Both the position numbers and the translations under genes were made by a program. Of a stretch of 64,000 nucleotides of DNA, positions 9,349 through 19,319 are shown piece by piece. The notes below the pieces were generated by a model. The model worked only from the letters and a program-made list of their open reading frames with translations. It was not told the DNA's origin and did not search any database. Numbering within the stretch: the stretch's first letter is position 1; each line of letters starts with the position of its first letter. Origin of the DNA: Marisediminitalea lipolytica (GTDB lineage Bacteria; Pseudomonadota; Gammaproteobacteria; Enterobacterales; Alteromonadaceae); the NCBI RefSeq assembly GCF_001758465.1, contig NZ_MJIC01000016.1, positions 248,001 to 312,000 on the forward strand. The letters run 5' to 3'.

Positions 9349-10311
9349 ATGAGCAATCAGTTAGAGTCACTCCGTAAACTCACTACCGTGGTCGCAGACA
9401 CCGGCGATATCGACGCCATCAAGAAATACCAGCCGGTTGACGCAACAACCAACCCATCACTGCTTTTAAAAGCTGCCAGCTTACCGCAATATGCCACCTT
9501 AATTGACAAAGCTGTCAGCTGGGCTGCCAGCCAGTCGGATGATGCAGCACAGCAATTAACTGACGCCTCAGACAAACTGGCCGTGGCCATTGGTAAAGAG
9601 ATTTCTGGTAGCATTCCTGGTCGAATTTCTACCGAAGTAGACGCGCGCTTATCCTTTGATACCGAAGCCACCATCGCTAAAGCTCACCGACTGGTTGAAC
9701 TGTATGCCGATGCCGGTATCGATAAATCCAAAATCCTGATCAAAATTGCCTCTACCTGGGATGGCATCCGCGCCGCTGAGGTGCTGGAGAAAGAAGGTAT
9801 TAACTGTAACCTTACCCTGCTATTCAGTTTTGCCCAGGCCCGTGCCTGTGCTGAAGCCGGCGCCTTCCTGATTTCACCTTTTGTTGGCCGTATTCTGGAC
9901 TGGTACAAAAAAGCCACCGGCAAAGACAGCTATGAAGCCAGTGAAGATCCGGGCGTAGTATCGGTAACCAGCATCTACAACTACTACAAGGCAAACGGCT
10001 ACAAAACCATTGTGATGGGCGCCAGCTTCCGTAATACCGGTGAAATTCTTGAGCTTGCTGGCTGTGACCGTCTGACCATCAGCCCGCAGTTGCTGGAAGA
10101 ACTGGCCAATGCGCCGGGCGAAGTTGAAGCAAAATTAACTGACAACGGTGCTACCGAACAGCCGGGTGCTGCATTAACCGAAGCACAGTTCCGCTGGGAT
10201 ATGAATGAAGATGCCATGGCTACGGAAAAACTGGCCGAAGGTATCCGCAACTTTGCCGCGGATCAGGAAAAACTGGAAAGCCTGTTAACCGAAAAACTCA
10301 ACAATTTGTAA
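9349..10311 (+). CDS. tal: Transaldolase
   Basis: Transaldolase moves a dihydroxyacetone unit from sedoheptulose 7-phosphate to glyceraldehyde 3-phosphate in the non-oxidative pentose phosphate pathway. The Schiff-base lysine lies in [16 protein letters not shown], preceded by [15 protein letters not shown] and [14 protein letters not shown] near the N-terminus, and followed by [15 protein letters not shown] choose the ATG at 9349 (320 residues, TalB-like length, start [20 protein letters not shown]) over an upstream in-frame start at 9289. It is 64 bases upstream of pgi on the same strand, a pairing typical of Alteromonadales. Confidence 0.96.
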   Translation: MSNQLESLRKLTTVVADTGDIDAIKKYQPVDATTNPSLLLKAASLPQYATLIDKAVSWAASQSDDAAQQLTDASDKLAVAIGKEISGSIPGRISTEVDARLSFDTEATIAKAHRLVELYADAGIDKSKILIKIASTWDGIRAAEVLEKEGINCNLTLLFSFAQARACAEAGAFLISPFVGRILDWYKKATGKDSYEASEDPGVVSVTSIYNYYKANGYKTIVMGASFRNTGEILELAGCDRLTISPQLLEELANAPGEVEAKLTDNGATEQPGAALTEAQFRWDMNEDAMATEKLAEGIRNFAADQEKLESLLTEKLNNL

Positions 10312-10375
10312 TACGCGTCCACTAACGTATTGCAATCATAAACCTTTACACTGAAAAGTTTAGTAGGAACTAAGT

Positions 10376-12025
10376 ATGACAACGCTCACGGAATCAGCCC
10401 AGTGGCAAACGCTTGAATCACTGGCACAACTGGTAGAGAAAGAACATATGCGTGACTGGTTTGCCAGTGACGCAAACCGCGCCGCCGATATGAATGTTGA
10501 AGCCTGTGGTTTATTTCTCGATTTCTCGAAAAACCGGGTGACTAAAGATGTCTTAAAAGCTTTATTTGATCTGGCTGATGCCCGTGGTGTTGCCCAACAC
10601 CGCGACGCTATGTTCAACGGTGATATTATCAATAACACCGAAGGACGAGCGGTATTGCATACTGCCCTGCGCAACTTTTCCGGCCAACCCGTGATAGTAG
10701 ACGGTGAAGATGTTATGCCGGAAGTGCTGGCAACACTGGATAAGATTGAAGCGTTCACCCACAGTGTGCACAGTGGTGAGCACAAAGGTTATACCGGTAA
10801 GGCTATCAAACATATTGTGGCCATCGGTATTGGCGGCTCTTTCCTTGGCCCGAAAATCATGACCGAAGCACTTAAGCCCTATCAGCAGGATGCGGTTAAA
10901 GTGCACTTTGTGGCCAACGTAGACGGTTGCCACATTACTGATGTCCTAAGCGCTATGGATCACGAAGACACGCTGATTGTGATGTCATCCAAGTCGTTTT
11001 CTACTCAGGAAACACTGCAAAACACGCTAACGGCAAAAGACTGGTTCCTTAAACAGGGTGGCACTCAGGAAGATATCGCCAGACACTTTGTTGCGGTGTC
11101 TTCTAATGTTAAGGCAGCCACTGAGTTTGGTATTGCCGAAGAAAATATCTTCCCCATGTGGGATTGGGTTGGCGGTCGCTATTCCTTGTGGTCTGCCATT
11201 GGCTTGCCGATTTCCTTATGCCTCGGCTTTGCCAACTTTAAGGGCCTGCTTGAAGGTGCCTTTGCCATGGATGAGCACTTTAAAACTGCCCCCAATGAGC
11301 AAAACCTGCCGGTGATCCTGGCCATGCTGGGTATCTGGTACCGTAACTTCTTTGGTGCGCAATCACACGTAATGCTTCCTTATTATCATTACTTGCGTGG
11401 CCTGCCAGCCTATGTGCAGCAGCTTGATATGGAAAGTAACGGTAAGCTGGTTACGCAGGACGGTGATGCTATTGGTTACGAAACGGGTCCTATTATCTGG
11501 GGCAGCGAAGGTACCAACGGCCAGCACAGCTTCCACCAGCTCATCCACCAGGGTCATGGCGTTATCCCGGCGGACTTTCTGATGCCACTGAATGTGCCCA
11601 ATCAGGACGATACCCACCATGCCATGCTGGCCTCTAACTGTTTTGGCCAGGCACAGGCACTGATGCAGGGTAAAACCTTTGCGGACTGTTACGCTGATTT
11701 AGCCGATAAAGGGCTGGATGAAGCCGAGCGTAAACGCCTCGCACAGCATAAAACCATGCCGGGCAATAAACCCAGCAACACTATTTTATTTGAAAAGCTG
11801 GATCCGTTTACACTTGGCGCGCTGGTTGCAATGTATGAACATAAGGTGTTCGTACAAGGTGTTATCTGGCAGCTTAATTCATTTGACCAATGGGGCGTAG
11901 AATTAGGTAAAGTCCTTGGAAATCAAGTGTTAGCGGGGATTCAGGGGAATACAGAAGCAGAGACTTTTGACAGCTCAACCCAGAATCTGATAAATCGCTT
12001 TAAGCAAACCAATGCACCAAAATAA
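10376..12025 (+). CDS. pgi: Glucose-6-phosphate isomerase
   Basis: Pgi interconverts glucose 6-phosphate and fructose 6-phosphate, linking glycolysis or the Entner-Doudoroff route with the pentose phosphate enzymes. The 549-residue protein shows two SIS subdomains: [18 protein letters not shown] and [15 protein letters not shown] in the first, and the signature [19 protein letters not shown] with the catalytic Glu-His region in the second. The C-terminal segment [22 protein letters not shown] is also characteristic. The ATG has a TAGGAAC site. It probably shares a transcript with tal. Confidence 0.97.
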   Translation: MTTLTESAQWQTLESLAQLVEKEHMRDWFASDANRAADMNVEACGLFLDFSKNRVTKDVLKALFDLADARGVAQHRDAMFNGDIINNTEGRAVLHTALRNFSGQPVIVDGEDVMPEVLATLDKIEAFTHSVHSGEHKGYTGKAIKHIVAIGIGGSFLGPKIMTEALKPYQQDAVKVHFVANVDGCHITDVLSAMDHEDTLIVMSSKSFSTQETLQNTLTAKDWFLKQGGTQEDIARHFVAVSSNVKAATEFGIAEENIFPMWDWVGGRYSLWSAIGLPISLCLGFANFKGLLEGAFAMDEHFKTAPNEQNLPVILAMLGIWYRNFFGAQSHVMLPYYHYLRGLPAYVQQLDMESNGKLVTQDGDAIGYETGPIIWGSEGTNGQHSFHQLIHQGHGVIPADFLMPLNVPNQDDTHHAMLASNCFGQAQALMQGKTFADCYADLADKGLDEAERKRLAQHKTMPGNKPSNTILFEKLDPFTLGALVAMYEHKVFVQGVIWQLNSFDQWGVELGKVLGNQVLAGIQGNTEAETFDSSTQNLINRFKQTNAPK

Positions 12026-12066
12026 ACATTACTGGTCATAATCTGAGCCAAGAATGTGCAACTTAA

Positions 12067-12093
12067 CAGAGGGACCACGCAAAGGTTCCTCTG
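12067..12093 (+). other. Hairpin downstream of pgi without a T run
   Basis: CAGAGGGACC at 12067-12076 pairs with GGTTCCTCTG at 12084-12093 (ten pairs, one G-T) around a seven-base loop. No T tract follows, so it may protect the 3' end of the tal-pgi transcript or act with Rho rather than as an intrinsic terminator. The rest of the 225-base gap is AT-rich and probably holds the promoter of the small gene at 12251. Confidence 0.5.
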
Positions 12094-12250
12094 CTATCGA
12101 ACACCACGGATTGTCATCACAGCGTCATAATTTGTTAATTAAAAGTAAATAAAACTATTTTAATCTAGCAACAGCTGTGGTACAAAAATTGTCAGGAGTC
12201 AATAAAGGCGCACTGACAGTGTAGTTAGCGGTAATTACAAGGAGATCTCC

Positions 12251-12427
12251 GTGGATACTTCAGATTTATTTGCAATGCTTAACCTAGACGAAACTTCAAC
12301 CAAAACCAAAAGTAAAAAACGTAAGTGGAGAGAAATCGAAGCAATTAAAGACCGGTATCAACTGGAAAAGGAACTCGCTGATATCGATATGAGTTTTGAC
12401 CTGGCTTTAGAAGAAAGCGCTCGCTAA
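12251..12427 (+). CDS. DUF3545 family small protein
   Basis: A 58-residue protein starting at GTG 12251 with a strong AAGGAGA site eight bases upstream. The central block KSKKRKWREIEAIKDRYQL, rich in basic residues, followed by an acidic, probably helical tail (LEKELADIDMSFDLALEESAR), matches my recollection of the DUF3545 family, found in marine gammaproteobacteria and without known function. It is cytoplasmic, with no signal or membrane segment. A strong intrinsic terminator follows 10 bases after the stop, which supports a real, separately expressed gene. Confidence 0.75.
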   Translation: MDTSDLFAMLNLDETSTKTKSKKRKWREIEAIKDRYQLEKELADIDMSFDLALEESAR

Positions 12428-12436
12428 GAACACACA

Positions 12437-12463
12437 ACGACCACATCATTGATGTGGTCGTTT
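12437..12463 (+). terminator. Intrinsic terminator after the DUF3545 gene
   Basis: ACGACCACA pairs with TGTGGTCGT (12 pairs if the TCA/TGA core is included) and is followed by TTTGCGTTT. It sits just after the stop codon of the small gene at 12251-12427. Confidence 0.8.
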
Positions 12464-12530
12464 GCGTTTAGGGCATCTGATTTTTAAATCGGGCCATAAA
12501 AGCTGATAACGTCGCTTATTAGCTGGTTGC

Positions 12531-13190
12531 TTATACCTGCCAGTTAACAGGCGACTTATTCTGGCTCACCAGCAGCTGGTTAGTCTGGCTGAAGTGCTTA
12601 CAGCCAAAAAACCCCCGGTGTGCAGACAACGGAGAAGGGTGTGGTGCACTCAGCACATGATGCTTACTGGTGTCGATATGCATGCCTTTTTTTTGCGCGT
12701 GGCTGCCCCACAACAAAAACACAACGCCCTGTTGATGTTGATTAACGGCGTCGATAATCGCGTCGGTAAATCGTTCCCACCCCCATTTAGCATGACTGTG
12801 TGCCTTACCCTGCTCTACGGTTAATACCGTATTTAATAACAACACACCCTGCTCTGCCCAGCTTGTCAGTGTGCCGTGATTGGGTATCGCAAATCCGTCG
12901 ATATCTGCCGCCAGCTCTTTATAAATATTAACTAACGAAGGCGGCGTTTTTACGCCGGGTAAAACCGAAAAGCACAGACCATGGGCTTGATTGGGACCGT
13001 GATAAGGATCCTGTCCAAGAATGACAACCTTTACAGCATCCAGAGGGGTATATTTAAGGGCGTTAAAGACATCATGTGAGGGTGGATAAATGACTTTACC
13101 CGCCTCACGCTCAGCCTCAACCCGGGCCATCAGGTTAACAAAATAGTCTGCCTGTTTTTGTGGCCCGAGTATTTCCTGCCAACCAGGCAT
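12531..13190 (-). CDS. ung: Uracil-DNA glycosylase
   Basis: Family 1 UDG removes uracil from DNA to start base excision repair. The water-activating motif [22 protein letters not shown] is near residues 57-78, and the leucine-loop motif [21 protein letters not shown] lies near residue 185. Length is 219 residues, as expected. Its ATG overlaps the thrC stop codon by one base (TAATG), so translation is probably coupled to the threonine operon, an unusual place for a repair gene but with no obvious functional link. Confidence 0.96.
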   Translation of the reverse strand: MPGWQEILGPQKQADYFVNLMARVEAEREAGKVIYPPSHDVFNALKYTPLDAVKVVILGQDPYHGPNQAHGLCFSVLPGVKTPPSLVNIYKELAADIDGFAIPNHGTLTSWAEQGVLLLNTVLTVEQGKAHSHAKWGWERFTDAIIDAVNQHQQGVVFLLWGSHAQKKGMHIDTSKHHVLSAPHPSPLSAHRGFFGCKHFSQTNQLLVSQNKSPVNWQV

Positions 13191-14479
13191 TACTCGCCTT
13201 TTAACAGGGCAAACATATGCGCTTTCAGCGCTTCGTAATCCGCTGGCAGCTCGGCTTCCAGGCTTTCCATGTTGGCACAGTCAGCCAATGGTTTAGGCAG
13301 GCTTAACGGCGTGCCTAACACGTTTTCTACCGTTTCACGGAATTTAGCCGGATGGGCTGTACCTAAAAATACGCCAACTTCATCGTCATTCAGATCATGA
13401 CTTACCGCACGGTAAGCAATGGCAGCGTGTGGCTCAGAGGTATAACCTTCTTTCAGTAACTGACGCATGGCCAGTTGAGTGTATTCTTCATCCACCGACT
13501 CACCGCGCAGAATATCCTTGCTCAGGTAACCGCGCTCCACCAGCGCTTCAATGCGCGGCCAGTTATTTGGCTGGCTTACATCCATGGCGTTTGACATGGT
13601 TGCTACGGTGGCATTAGGCGCCCACTCACCGGTTTTAAGATAACGTGGTACGGTATCATTCAGGTTAGTCGCCGCGATAAAGCGTTTAATCGGCAGGCCC
13701 ATGGTTTTGGCAATCATACCCGCAGTCAGGTTACCAAAGTTACCACTTGGTACCGAGAACACGGCTTTGCTGCGCTTGTCTTCCGGCAGTTGTGCAACGG
13801 CTTCAAAGTAGTAACACACCTGCGCTAACAAGCGACTGATGTTAATAGAGTTAGCCGAGTTTAAATGCAGTCCTTCACGCACATCAGCATCGTCAAACGC
13901 TTGCTTAACCATAGCCTGACACGCATCAAAGTCACTTTCGATGGCAACAGTGTGAATATTGTCACCCAGCGTAGTAAACAGCTTTTGCTGTAACGGACTG
14001 ATTTTGCCTTTAGGGAACAGGATTACTACGTTAATGTTTTCCAGACCGTGGAAAGCATGGGCAACGGCAGCGCCGGTATCGCCCGATGTGGCGGTAAGGA
14101 TAGTAATTGGCGAGCCATCACTGATGCGCGATAAACACTGGGCCATAAAGCGGCCACCAAAATCTTTAAACGCCAGCGTCGGGCCGTGGAATAACTCCAG
14201 ACAATAGGTCTTATCGTTGACCTGCTCAACTTTAGCCGGAAAGGTAAAGGCTGATTTAACGATTTCAGCAACGGTTTCTTCACCCAGCTCATCGGCGATA
14301 AACGCAGATAGAATTTTAGTTGAGCGCTCGACAAAAGGCATTGCCAGCAATGCATCGATATCGTCAAAGGTAGGAATTTCAGTTGGAAAGAATAACCCCT
14401 GATTACGACCCAGACCTTGTTTTACTGCCTGCGCAAATGATACCTGTTCACTTGCGTCTTTTAAATTTACCAGTTGCAC
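13190..14479 (-). CDS. thrC: Threonine synthase
   Basis: ThrC is a PLP enzyme that converts O-phosphohomoserine to threonine, the last step of the pathway. The PLP lysine lies in [18 protein letters not shown] near residue 107, the glycine-rich phosphate loop follows as [18 protein letters not shown], and [23 protein letters not shown] is in the middle. Length is 429 residues, close to E. coli ThrC. It lies 11 bases after thrB and ends overlapping ung. Confidence 0.97.
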   Translation of the reverse strand: MQLVNLKDASEQVSFAQAVKQGLGRNQGLFFPTEIPTFDDIDALLAMPFVERSTKILSAFIADELGEETVAEIVKSAFTFPAKVEQVNDKTYCLELFHGPTLAFKDFGGRFMAQCLSRISDGSPITILTATSGDTGAAVAHAFHGLENINVVILFPKGKISPLQQKLFTTLGDNIHTVAIESDFDACQAMVKQAFDDADVREGLHLNSANSINISRLLAQVCYYFEAVAQLPEDKRSKAVFSVPSGNFGNLTAGMIAKTMGLPIKRFIAATNLNDTVPRYLKTGEWAPNATVATMSNAMDVSQPNNWPRIEALVERGYLSKDILRGESVDEEYTQLAMRQLLKEGYTSEPHAAIAYRAVSHDLNDDEVGVFLGTAHPAKFRETVENVLGTPLSLPKPLADCANMESLEAELPADYEALKAHMFALLKGE

Positions 14480-14490
14480 TTACTTATACC

Positions 14491-15447
14491 TTACTCTTGT
14501 TCTTGCTGAGATCCGGCGCCTTTGGCGGGGATACGGCAAACATGGCTAAAGCCATCTTCATTTTGAATATAGTTCTCAGTCAGCCAATTGGCGATATCGT
14601 TGGCCTGACGATAGTCATCACACACTGCGAACACGGTTGGACCTGAGCCCGAAATACCAAATGCCAGCGCGCCGTTGCTCATACTGTAATCACGCGCTTC
14701 ATCAAACATCGGTAGCAATGACTTACGGTATGGCTCGGCGATCACGTCCTGCATCACACTGGCCGCCATGGCATAGTCATCGTTGTACAACGCGTGCACA
14801 AAGATACCTAACTGACGGCCAAAAGTGAGCGTATCTTTCAGCGGTACCGCATTGGGCAGGATATTCCGTGCTGCTGAAGTGGATACGCTGATCCCCGAAT
14901 AGCACACCACCCAGTACCAGCTTTTCACCACCGGCAGAGAAACCGTAACGTTGTCTTCCTGCCCGGTCATTAATGTCATACCGCCCAGATAACAAGGGGC
15001 AACATTATCGTAATGGATACTACCGCTTATCTGCCCTTCCAGCTCACCCATCATTTTCAGCAGGGTGGTTTTATCAAACGGACGATCAAAGTGCTCGTTC
15101 AGACCATGAAAAGCCGCCACAATCGAGCTCGCGCTTGACCCCAGACCACTGCCGATAGGCAGCGATTTCAGCAAGGTGATTTGCACCGGACTGGTAGGTA
15201 AATTGCGCGCTTGCATTGCATTGATAAAGTAACGGTAACAATCGGTAACGATGTTCTCATCGGCATTCGCTGGCAGTTTATGGGCAAAGACACCGGCAAC
15301 GGCTAAACCGTATTCGTCTGCATCGCTGATAATGACTTCGTCACCTAACAGACTACCATCCAATGGTTGTAAGGCTGCGCCCAGTACATCAAAGCCAAGG
15401 CTGATGTTGCCAATTGATGCGGGTGCGTAAGCTCTGGTTGTTTTCAT
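14491..15447 (-). CDS. thrB: Homoserine kinase
   Basis: A GHMP-family kinase that phosphorylates homoserine. The N-terminal YAPASIGNISLGFDVLGAAL and the ATP-binding loop LPIGSGLGSSASSIVAAFHGLN are clear, and the C-terminal AFGISGSGPTVFAVCDD matches the third GHMP motif. Length is 318 residues. It lies 22 bases after thrA and 11 bases before thrC in the thrABC operon. Confidence 0.97.
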   Translation of the reverse strand: MKTTRAYAPASIGNISLGFDVLGAALQPLDGSLLGDEVIISDADEYGLAVAGVFAHKLPANADENIVTDCYRYFINAMQARNLPTSPVQITLLKSLPIGSGLGSSASSIVAAFHGLNEHFDRPFDKTTLLKMMGELEGQISGSIHYDNVAPCYLGGMTLMTGQEDNVTVSLPVVKSWYWVVCYSGISVSTSAARNILPNAVPLKDTLTFGRQLGIFVHALYNDDYAMAASVMQDVIAEPYRKSLLPMFDEARDYSMSNGALAFGISGSGPTVFAVCDDYRQANDIANWLTENYIQNEDGFSHVCRIPAKGAGSQQEQE

Positions 15448-15469
15448 TTCTACTAATCTCTAAAACCGG

Positions 15470-17935
15470 TTAATGCGCGTTTTGTTTCCAGGGCATGGTC
15501 CGCAGCACATCAGCAAAGACACCTGCTGCGGTAACCGTCGCACCTGCACCATAGCCACGAATAACATAAGGAATAGGCGTGTAATAATCACTGTGGATTG
15601 CTAACGCGTTTTCGCCATCTTTCACTGCGGCCAGCGGATGTGAATTGGGCACTGCCTGAATGGTCACTTTACACTTATCACCTTCAATGGAACCAATGTA
15701 GCGTAATACTTTACCTTCCGTCGCGGCACTTTCAACCCGTGCGGCAAAGTCTTTATCAAGCTGTGGTAACTGTTCCATGAAACTGGCGACATCACAGTCT
15801 TCGGCGAAGCCTTTTGGTAACACAGATTCAATCTCAATATCACTGAGTTCAAGTTCCAAATCCGCTTCACGGGCCATGATTAACAGCTTACGGGCCACAT
15901 CCATACCGCTTAAATCATCACGGGGGTCTGGCTCTGTAAAACCGTTGTCCTTGGCAATGCTGGTTGCCTGGGACAAGCTTAACCCTTCTTCAAGCTTACC
16001 AAACACGTAAGACAGGCTTCCTGACAAAATGCCCTCAAAACGATGTAGCACATCACCGGCGATAAACAGTTTTTGCAGGTTATCAATAACCGGCAAACCT
16101 GCACCAACCGTGGTTTCATAAAGATACTGACGGTTAGTTTGTAGTGCGGTTTTACGCAGCTTTTTGTAGTAAGCCAGGCTGTCTGTGTTGGCTTTCTTGT
16201 TTGGGGTTACCACGTGGAAGCCATGTTCCATCATATCGACATACTGGCTCGCAATTGCCGCATTACTGGTACAGTCCACGATCACAGGATTAACCAGTGC
16301 GTTCTTATTAACGAATTCATGCAGACGCTCTACCGAGAAGCTGTCAGCAGATTCACTCAGCGCCGCTTTCCAGTCACCACTGACATCCACGCCATGGCCA
16401 TCAAGCAGCAGTTTGCGACTATTAGCAATACCGTAAACGCGTAGCTGAATATTGCGCGCCAGTAACGTGGGTTGCTGTTTAGCAATTTGTCCCAGCAGTT
16501 CGGCGCCAACCACACCACAACCCACCAGGAACACATCGATGGTATGCAGATCAGAGAAGAAGTTCTGGTGAATAACCTTAACTGCTTTCTTCGCACGCGG
16601 CGCTTCGATAACCGTAGAAATTGAGCGCTCAGAAGATCCCTGGGCAATAGCGATGTTATTCACCCGCGCCTGGGATAATGCATTAAAGAAGCGTGCCGCC
16701 AGACCTTTGGTATGACGCATGCCATCACCTACGAGGGTCACAATGGCTAGATCGTGGCGCACTTCAATGGGATCAAGTAACTGGTTTTGCAGTTCCAGGG
16801 CAAAGGCATCTTCGAGCAGATTCTGGGCGCGCGCTGCATCCTTACTGGAGATACAAAAGCTGATGGAATACTCAGAGCTCGACTGGGTGATAAGGCTGAT
16901 AGAGATATGCGCGTTGGACATTACCTCAAACACCCGGCTGGCCATGCCAACCATGCCTTTCATACCCGGGCCGGCAACATTAAACATAGAAATGTTATCC
17001 AGTTGAGAAATACCTTTAACGCTGGTCCAGGTAGTACTGGCTTCGTTACTTATCAGCGTACCCGGCGCGCTCGTGTTTAAGGTGTTTTTAATTAAGCACG
17101 GAATATGATGCTGAGCGATTGGACCAATGGTTTTTGGATGAAGTACCTTAGCGCCAAAGTAAGACAGCTCCATGGCTTCCTGATAAGTCAGCTTATCCAG
17201 CAATACTGCCCCTTCAACCTGGTTTGGATCGGCATTATACACACCGTCTACGTCGGTCCAGATTTCGCAGCATTCTGCATCGATACAAGCCGCCAGAATT
17301 GCCGCCGAGTAATCGGAGCCGTTGCGTCCCAGGGTGACTTTTTCACCCGCTTCATTGGCGGCGACAAAACCAGGCATGATGATCAGCTGACTACCGTCTG
17401 TCACCACTTCGCTAAAGTTCGCTTTGCTCAGTGCCACATCAGCAATGCTATCAAGGTATTCCCCCTCTGCAATCACGTATTCAACCGGGTCGATAATCTG
17501 ATTAGTGACACCCTTTGCCGTCAGAATCGCGCTAAACAAGTTAACACTGATATACTCACCCAGGCTCATAATGCTAGCGGTAATAGCATCCGGTGAGCGG
17601 CCCAGCAGGGCAATACCCTGTAACTGCTTTTTCAGACCGGTAAGCTGGGTGGTAATAAAGTCGTTAATGGTAGCAACGTCAAAATTCTCAACCTGTTCGT
17701 TGAGTTCTGCTGCAATGCCAAGCACTTTGTCATTTAATTCGCCAAACAGAACTTCGTAGTCTTCACCCGCCGCTGCCTGGTCGCACAGGGCTCCAAGCGC
17801 GTTAGTAACGCCTTTCGGGGCTGACAATACTACTGCTGCGCCATTTGCCTGGTGGATCGTCAGGCTAATCTCGGTCACTCGCAAGTAGCGTTGTGCATCG
17901 GCCAGAGATGAACCACCAAACTTTAAGACTTTCAT
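15470..17935 (-). CDS. thrA: Bifunctional aspartokinase I / homoserine dehydrogenase I
   Basis: ThrA catalyses the first and third steps from aspartate towards threonine. The N-terminal kinase (about residues 1-290) has [29 protein letters not shown] and [35 protein letters not shown]. Two ACT-like regulatory segments (about 310-460, including [19 protein letters not shown] and [19 protein letters not shown]) follow and suggest threonine feedback inhibition. The C-terminal dehydrogenase (about 465-821) starts with the NAD(P) motif [17 protein letters not shown] and contains [14 protein letters not shown] and [19 protein letters not shown]. At 821 residues it matches E. coli ThrA. A leader peptide and attenuator precede it. 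Confidence 0.97.
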   Translation of the reverse strand: MKVLKFGGSSLADAQRYLRVTEISLTIHQANGAAVVLSAPKGVTNALGALCDQAAAGEDYEVLFGELNDKVLGIAAELNEQVENFDVATINDFITTQLTGLKKQLQGIALLGRSPDAITASIMSLGEYISVNLFSAILTAKGVTNQIIDPVEYVIAEGEYLDSIADVALSKANFSEVVTDGSQLIIMPGFVAANEAGEKVTLGRNGSDYSAAILAACIDAECCEIWTDVDGVYNADPNQVEGAVLLDKLTYQEAMELSYFGAKVLHPKTIGPIAQHHIPCLIKNTLNTSAPGTLISNEASTTWTSVKGISQLDNISMFNVAGPGMKGMVGMASRVFEVMSNAHISISLITQSSSEYSISFCISSKDAARAQNLLEDAFALELQNQLLDPIEVRHDLAIVTLVGDGMRHTKGLAARFFNALSQARVNNIAIAQGSSERSISTVIEAPRAKKAVKVIHQNFFSDLHTIDVFLVGCGVVGAELLGQIAKQQPTLLARNIQLRVYGIANSRKLLLDGHGVDVSGDWKAALSESADSFSVERLHEFVNKNALVNPVIVDCTSNAAIASQYVDMMEHGFHVVTPNKKANTDSLAYYKKLRKTALQTNRQYLYETTVGAGLPVIDNLQKLFIAGDVLHRFEGILSGSLSYVFGKLEEGLSLSQATSIAKDNGFTEPDPRDDLSGMDVARKLLIMAREADLELELSDIEIESVLPKGFAEDCDVASFMEQLPQLDKDFAARVESAATEGKVLRYIGSIEGDKCKVTIQAVPNSHPLAAVKDGENALAIHSDYYTPIPYVIRGYGAGATVTAAGVFADVLRTMPWKQNAH

Positions 17936-17988
17936 TGAATGCTCCTTGACTGCATCATGTTTTGGGCCTTGCCCATTTTTATTACCGC

Positions 17989-18017
17989 AAAAAAAAACCC
18001 GCTCTTGTCAGGGCGGG
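17989..18017 (-). terminator. Attenuator terminator of the thr operon
   Basis: On the minus strand CCCGCCC pairs with GAGCGGG (seven pairs, one G-U) around a six-base loop, followed directly by nine U residues. It lies between the Thr/Ile-rich leader peptide and thrA, the layout of the E. coli thr attenuator, where stalling at Thr and Ile codons prevents the terminator forming. Confidence 0.85.
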
Positions 18018-18044
18018 CTTTCGTTGTCTGTTTGCTTACGCGCA

Positions 18045-18110
18045 CTAGCCAGCGACCGCCCTCAAAGAGGTGGTAATAATCATGCCGGTGGTGCTCATAA
18101 TCGTCTTCAT
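18045..18110 (-). CDS. thrL: thr operon leader peptide
   Basis: A 21-codon frame starting at the ATG complementary to 18108-18110 and ending TAG. It contains five Thr codons (positions 3, 7, 8, 13, 14) and three Ile codons (4, 11, 12), clustered as TT and IITT, which is the codon signature expected for control by charged tRNA-Thr and tRNA-Ile. The attenuator hairpin with its U run begins 28 bases downstream, and thrA follows. It is too short for routine gene callers. The sequence shows the frame and terminator directly; the attenuation mechanism is inferred from the E. coli thr operon. I did not work out a full antiterminator fold. Confidence 0.85.
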   Translation of the reverse strand: MKTIMSTTGMIITTSLRAVAG

Positions 18111-18263
18111 GTGGTCAATTTGCCGTATAGACGTCTATATGTCAACAGCCATTTGCACAATTTAAGACCGTTCCCTGACCTTTTTGGGTGGGAATCTTCA
18201 TTTTGGGCGCGCATAATATCACGAGAGTACTGCTCACTTCTACTCCCACAAACCGCCTTTATG

Positions 18264-19229
18264 CTACTGGTTTAGTATACTGGCCTGCATCATTTTGCGG
18301 GCACTGGATAAGGCCAGTGGTTTATTCGGGGTAGACGTCACGCGCTCATCATCGGCGCGCCATTCAAAATCGGCGTAATACTGCTTGCGATACTCTGTGG
18401 GTGTAACACCACAGTATTTCTTAAATGCCGCCAGCATGGCCCTGTGTTCTGCAAATCCAGCCCGTTCGGCAATATCGGTAATCGGCACCTGCATGCTTTT
18501 AAGCAGAGGCTTGGCATGATTCACCCGCACCATAGCCAGATAATCAGAGGGACTGTAGCCGCTGACTTTTTTAAATAAGCGGGAAAAGTGGGAATAGCTT
18601 AAGTAAGCCCGGTCGGCCAAATCCGCTATGGTAAGCGGCTCGGCGAAGGCTTCGTTGATATAAGCAATACTCTGGCGGATCACCATTTCCTCACGGGAGT
18701 CAGTCGCCGTACCTGCCGGTATCTGTGGTTGCTGCCCGAGCTGCTCTTCTAACAGTACCAGCAGCGAGTAAGTGCATGCCTGCAATGCAAAGAAAGCAGC
18801 ATCCGGCTGTAAAACCCGCTCCAACAGCGTGAAGCACTGCGAGACTAACTGTCTGGCTACTGGTGTGTCTGCACGAAAATGACCAAACCCCGCTGGCAAA
18901 GTATGGGTGTCATGGCCTAATTGCGGCGAGAATTGCAGGGTGAGTAACGCGCATTGGTGTTGGTTTTCAAGGGCATGGATAAGATCGGGGCCGATATAGG
19001 CCAGATCACCGGTATTAAGCGTGACTTCCTGCTGATGTACCGTGAGACTAAGCGCGCCCTTCAGCACATAAACCAGCTCGGGTGCTTCATGCCAGTGGGG
19101 CTGGCAGTGGCTGAGCTCAGCAGCAAAGATATTCAATTGCGCCGAGTCATAGGTGATCACCTCGCAGGTGCCGGCAAAGGCAACAGCTTGCTTATCTGAC
19201 TGGGCATTAACTAAGCGAAAAGGCTGCAC
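18264..19229 (-). CDS. AraC family transcriptional regulator with N-terminal cupin domain
   Basis: A 321-residue regulator. The N-terminal half is a cupin-type sensor: PHWHEAPELVYVLKGALSL and LNTGDLAYIGPDLIHALEN give the conserved His/Glu/Gly pattern, suggesting a small ligand, probably a sugar. The C-terminal half (about residues 190-285) holds two helix-turn-helix units: EPLTIADLADRAYLSYSHFSRLFKKVSGYSPSDYL and the closing VPITDIAERAGFAEHRAMLAAFKKYCGVTPTEYRK. It lies 90 bases downstream of the GH3 gene on the same strand and probably controls that glycoside locus; this is inferred from position. Confidence 0.88.
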   Translation of the reverse strand: MQPFRLVNAQSDKQAVAFAGTCEVITYDSAQLNIFAAELSHCQPHWHEAPELVYVLKGALSLTVHQQEVTLNTGDLAYIGPDLIHALENQHQCALLTLQFSPQLGHDTHTLPAGFGHFRADTPVARQLVSQCFTLLERVLQPDAAFFALQACTYSLLVLLEEQLGQQPQIPAGTATDSREEMVIRQSIAYINEAFAEPLTIADLADRAYLSYSHFSRLFKKVSGYSPSDYLAMVRVNHAKPLLKSMQVPITDIAERAGFAEHRAMLAAFKKYCGVTPTEYRKQYYADFEWRADDERVTSTPNKPLALSSARKMMQASILNQ

Positions 19230-19319
19230 CGGCTGGCTTACTCCTTACCAATAGCATCATCAGGACAATGGTTAAGCATAGCTTATCAGGTTGTGTAGTG
19301 GTTAGCTCAACCCCGCTAA

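Noticed and set aside
15598-17759. Several open frames on the strand opposite thrA
   Set aside because: They are antisense shadows of a strongly conserved gene, without ribosome-binding sites or recognisable domains.
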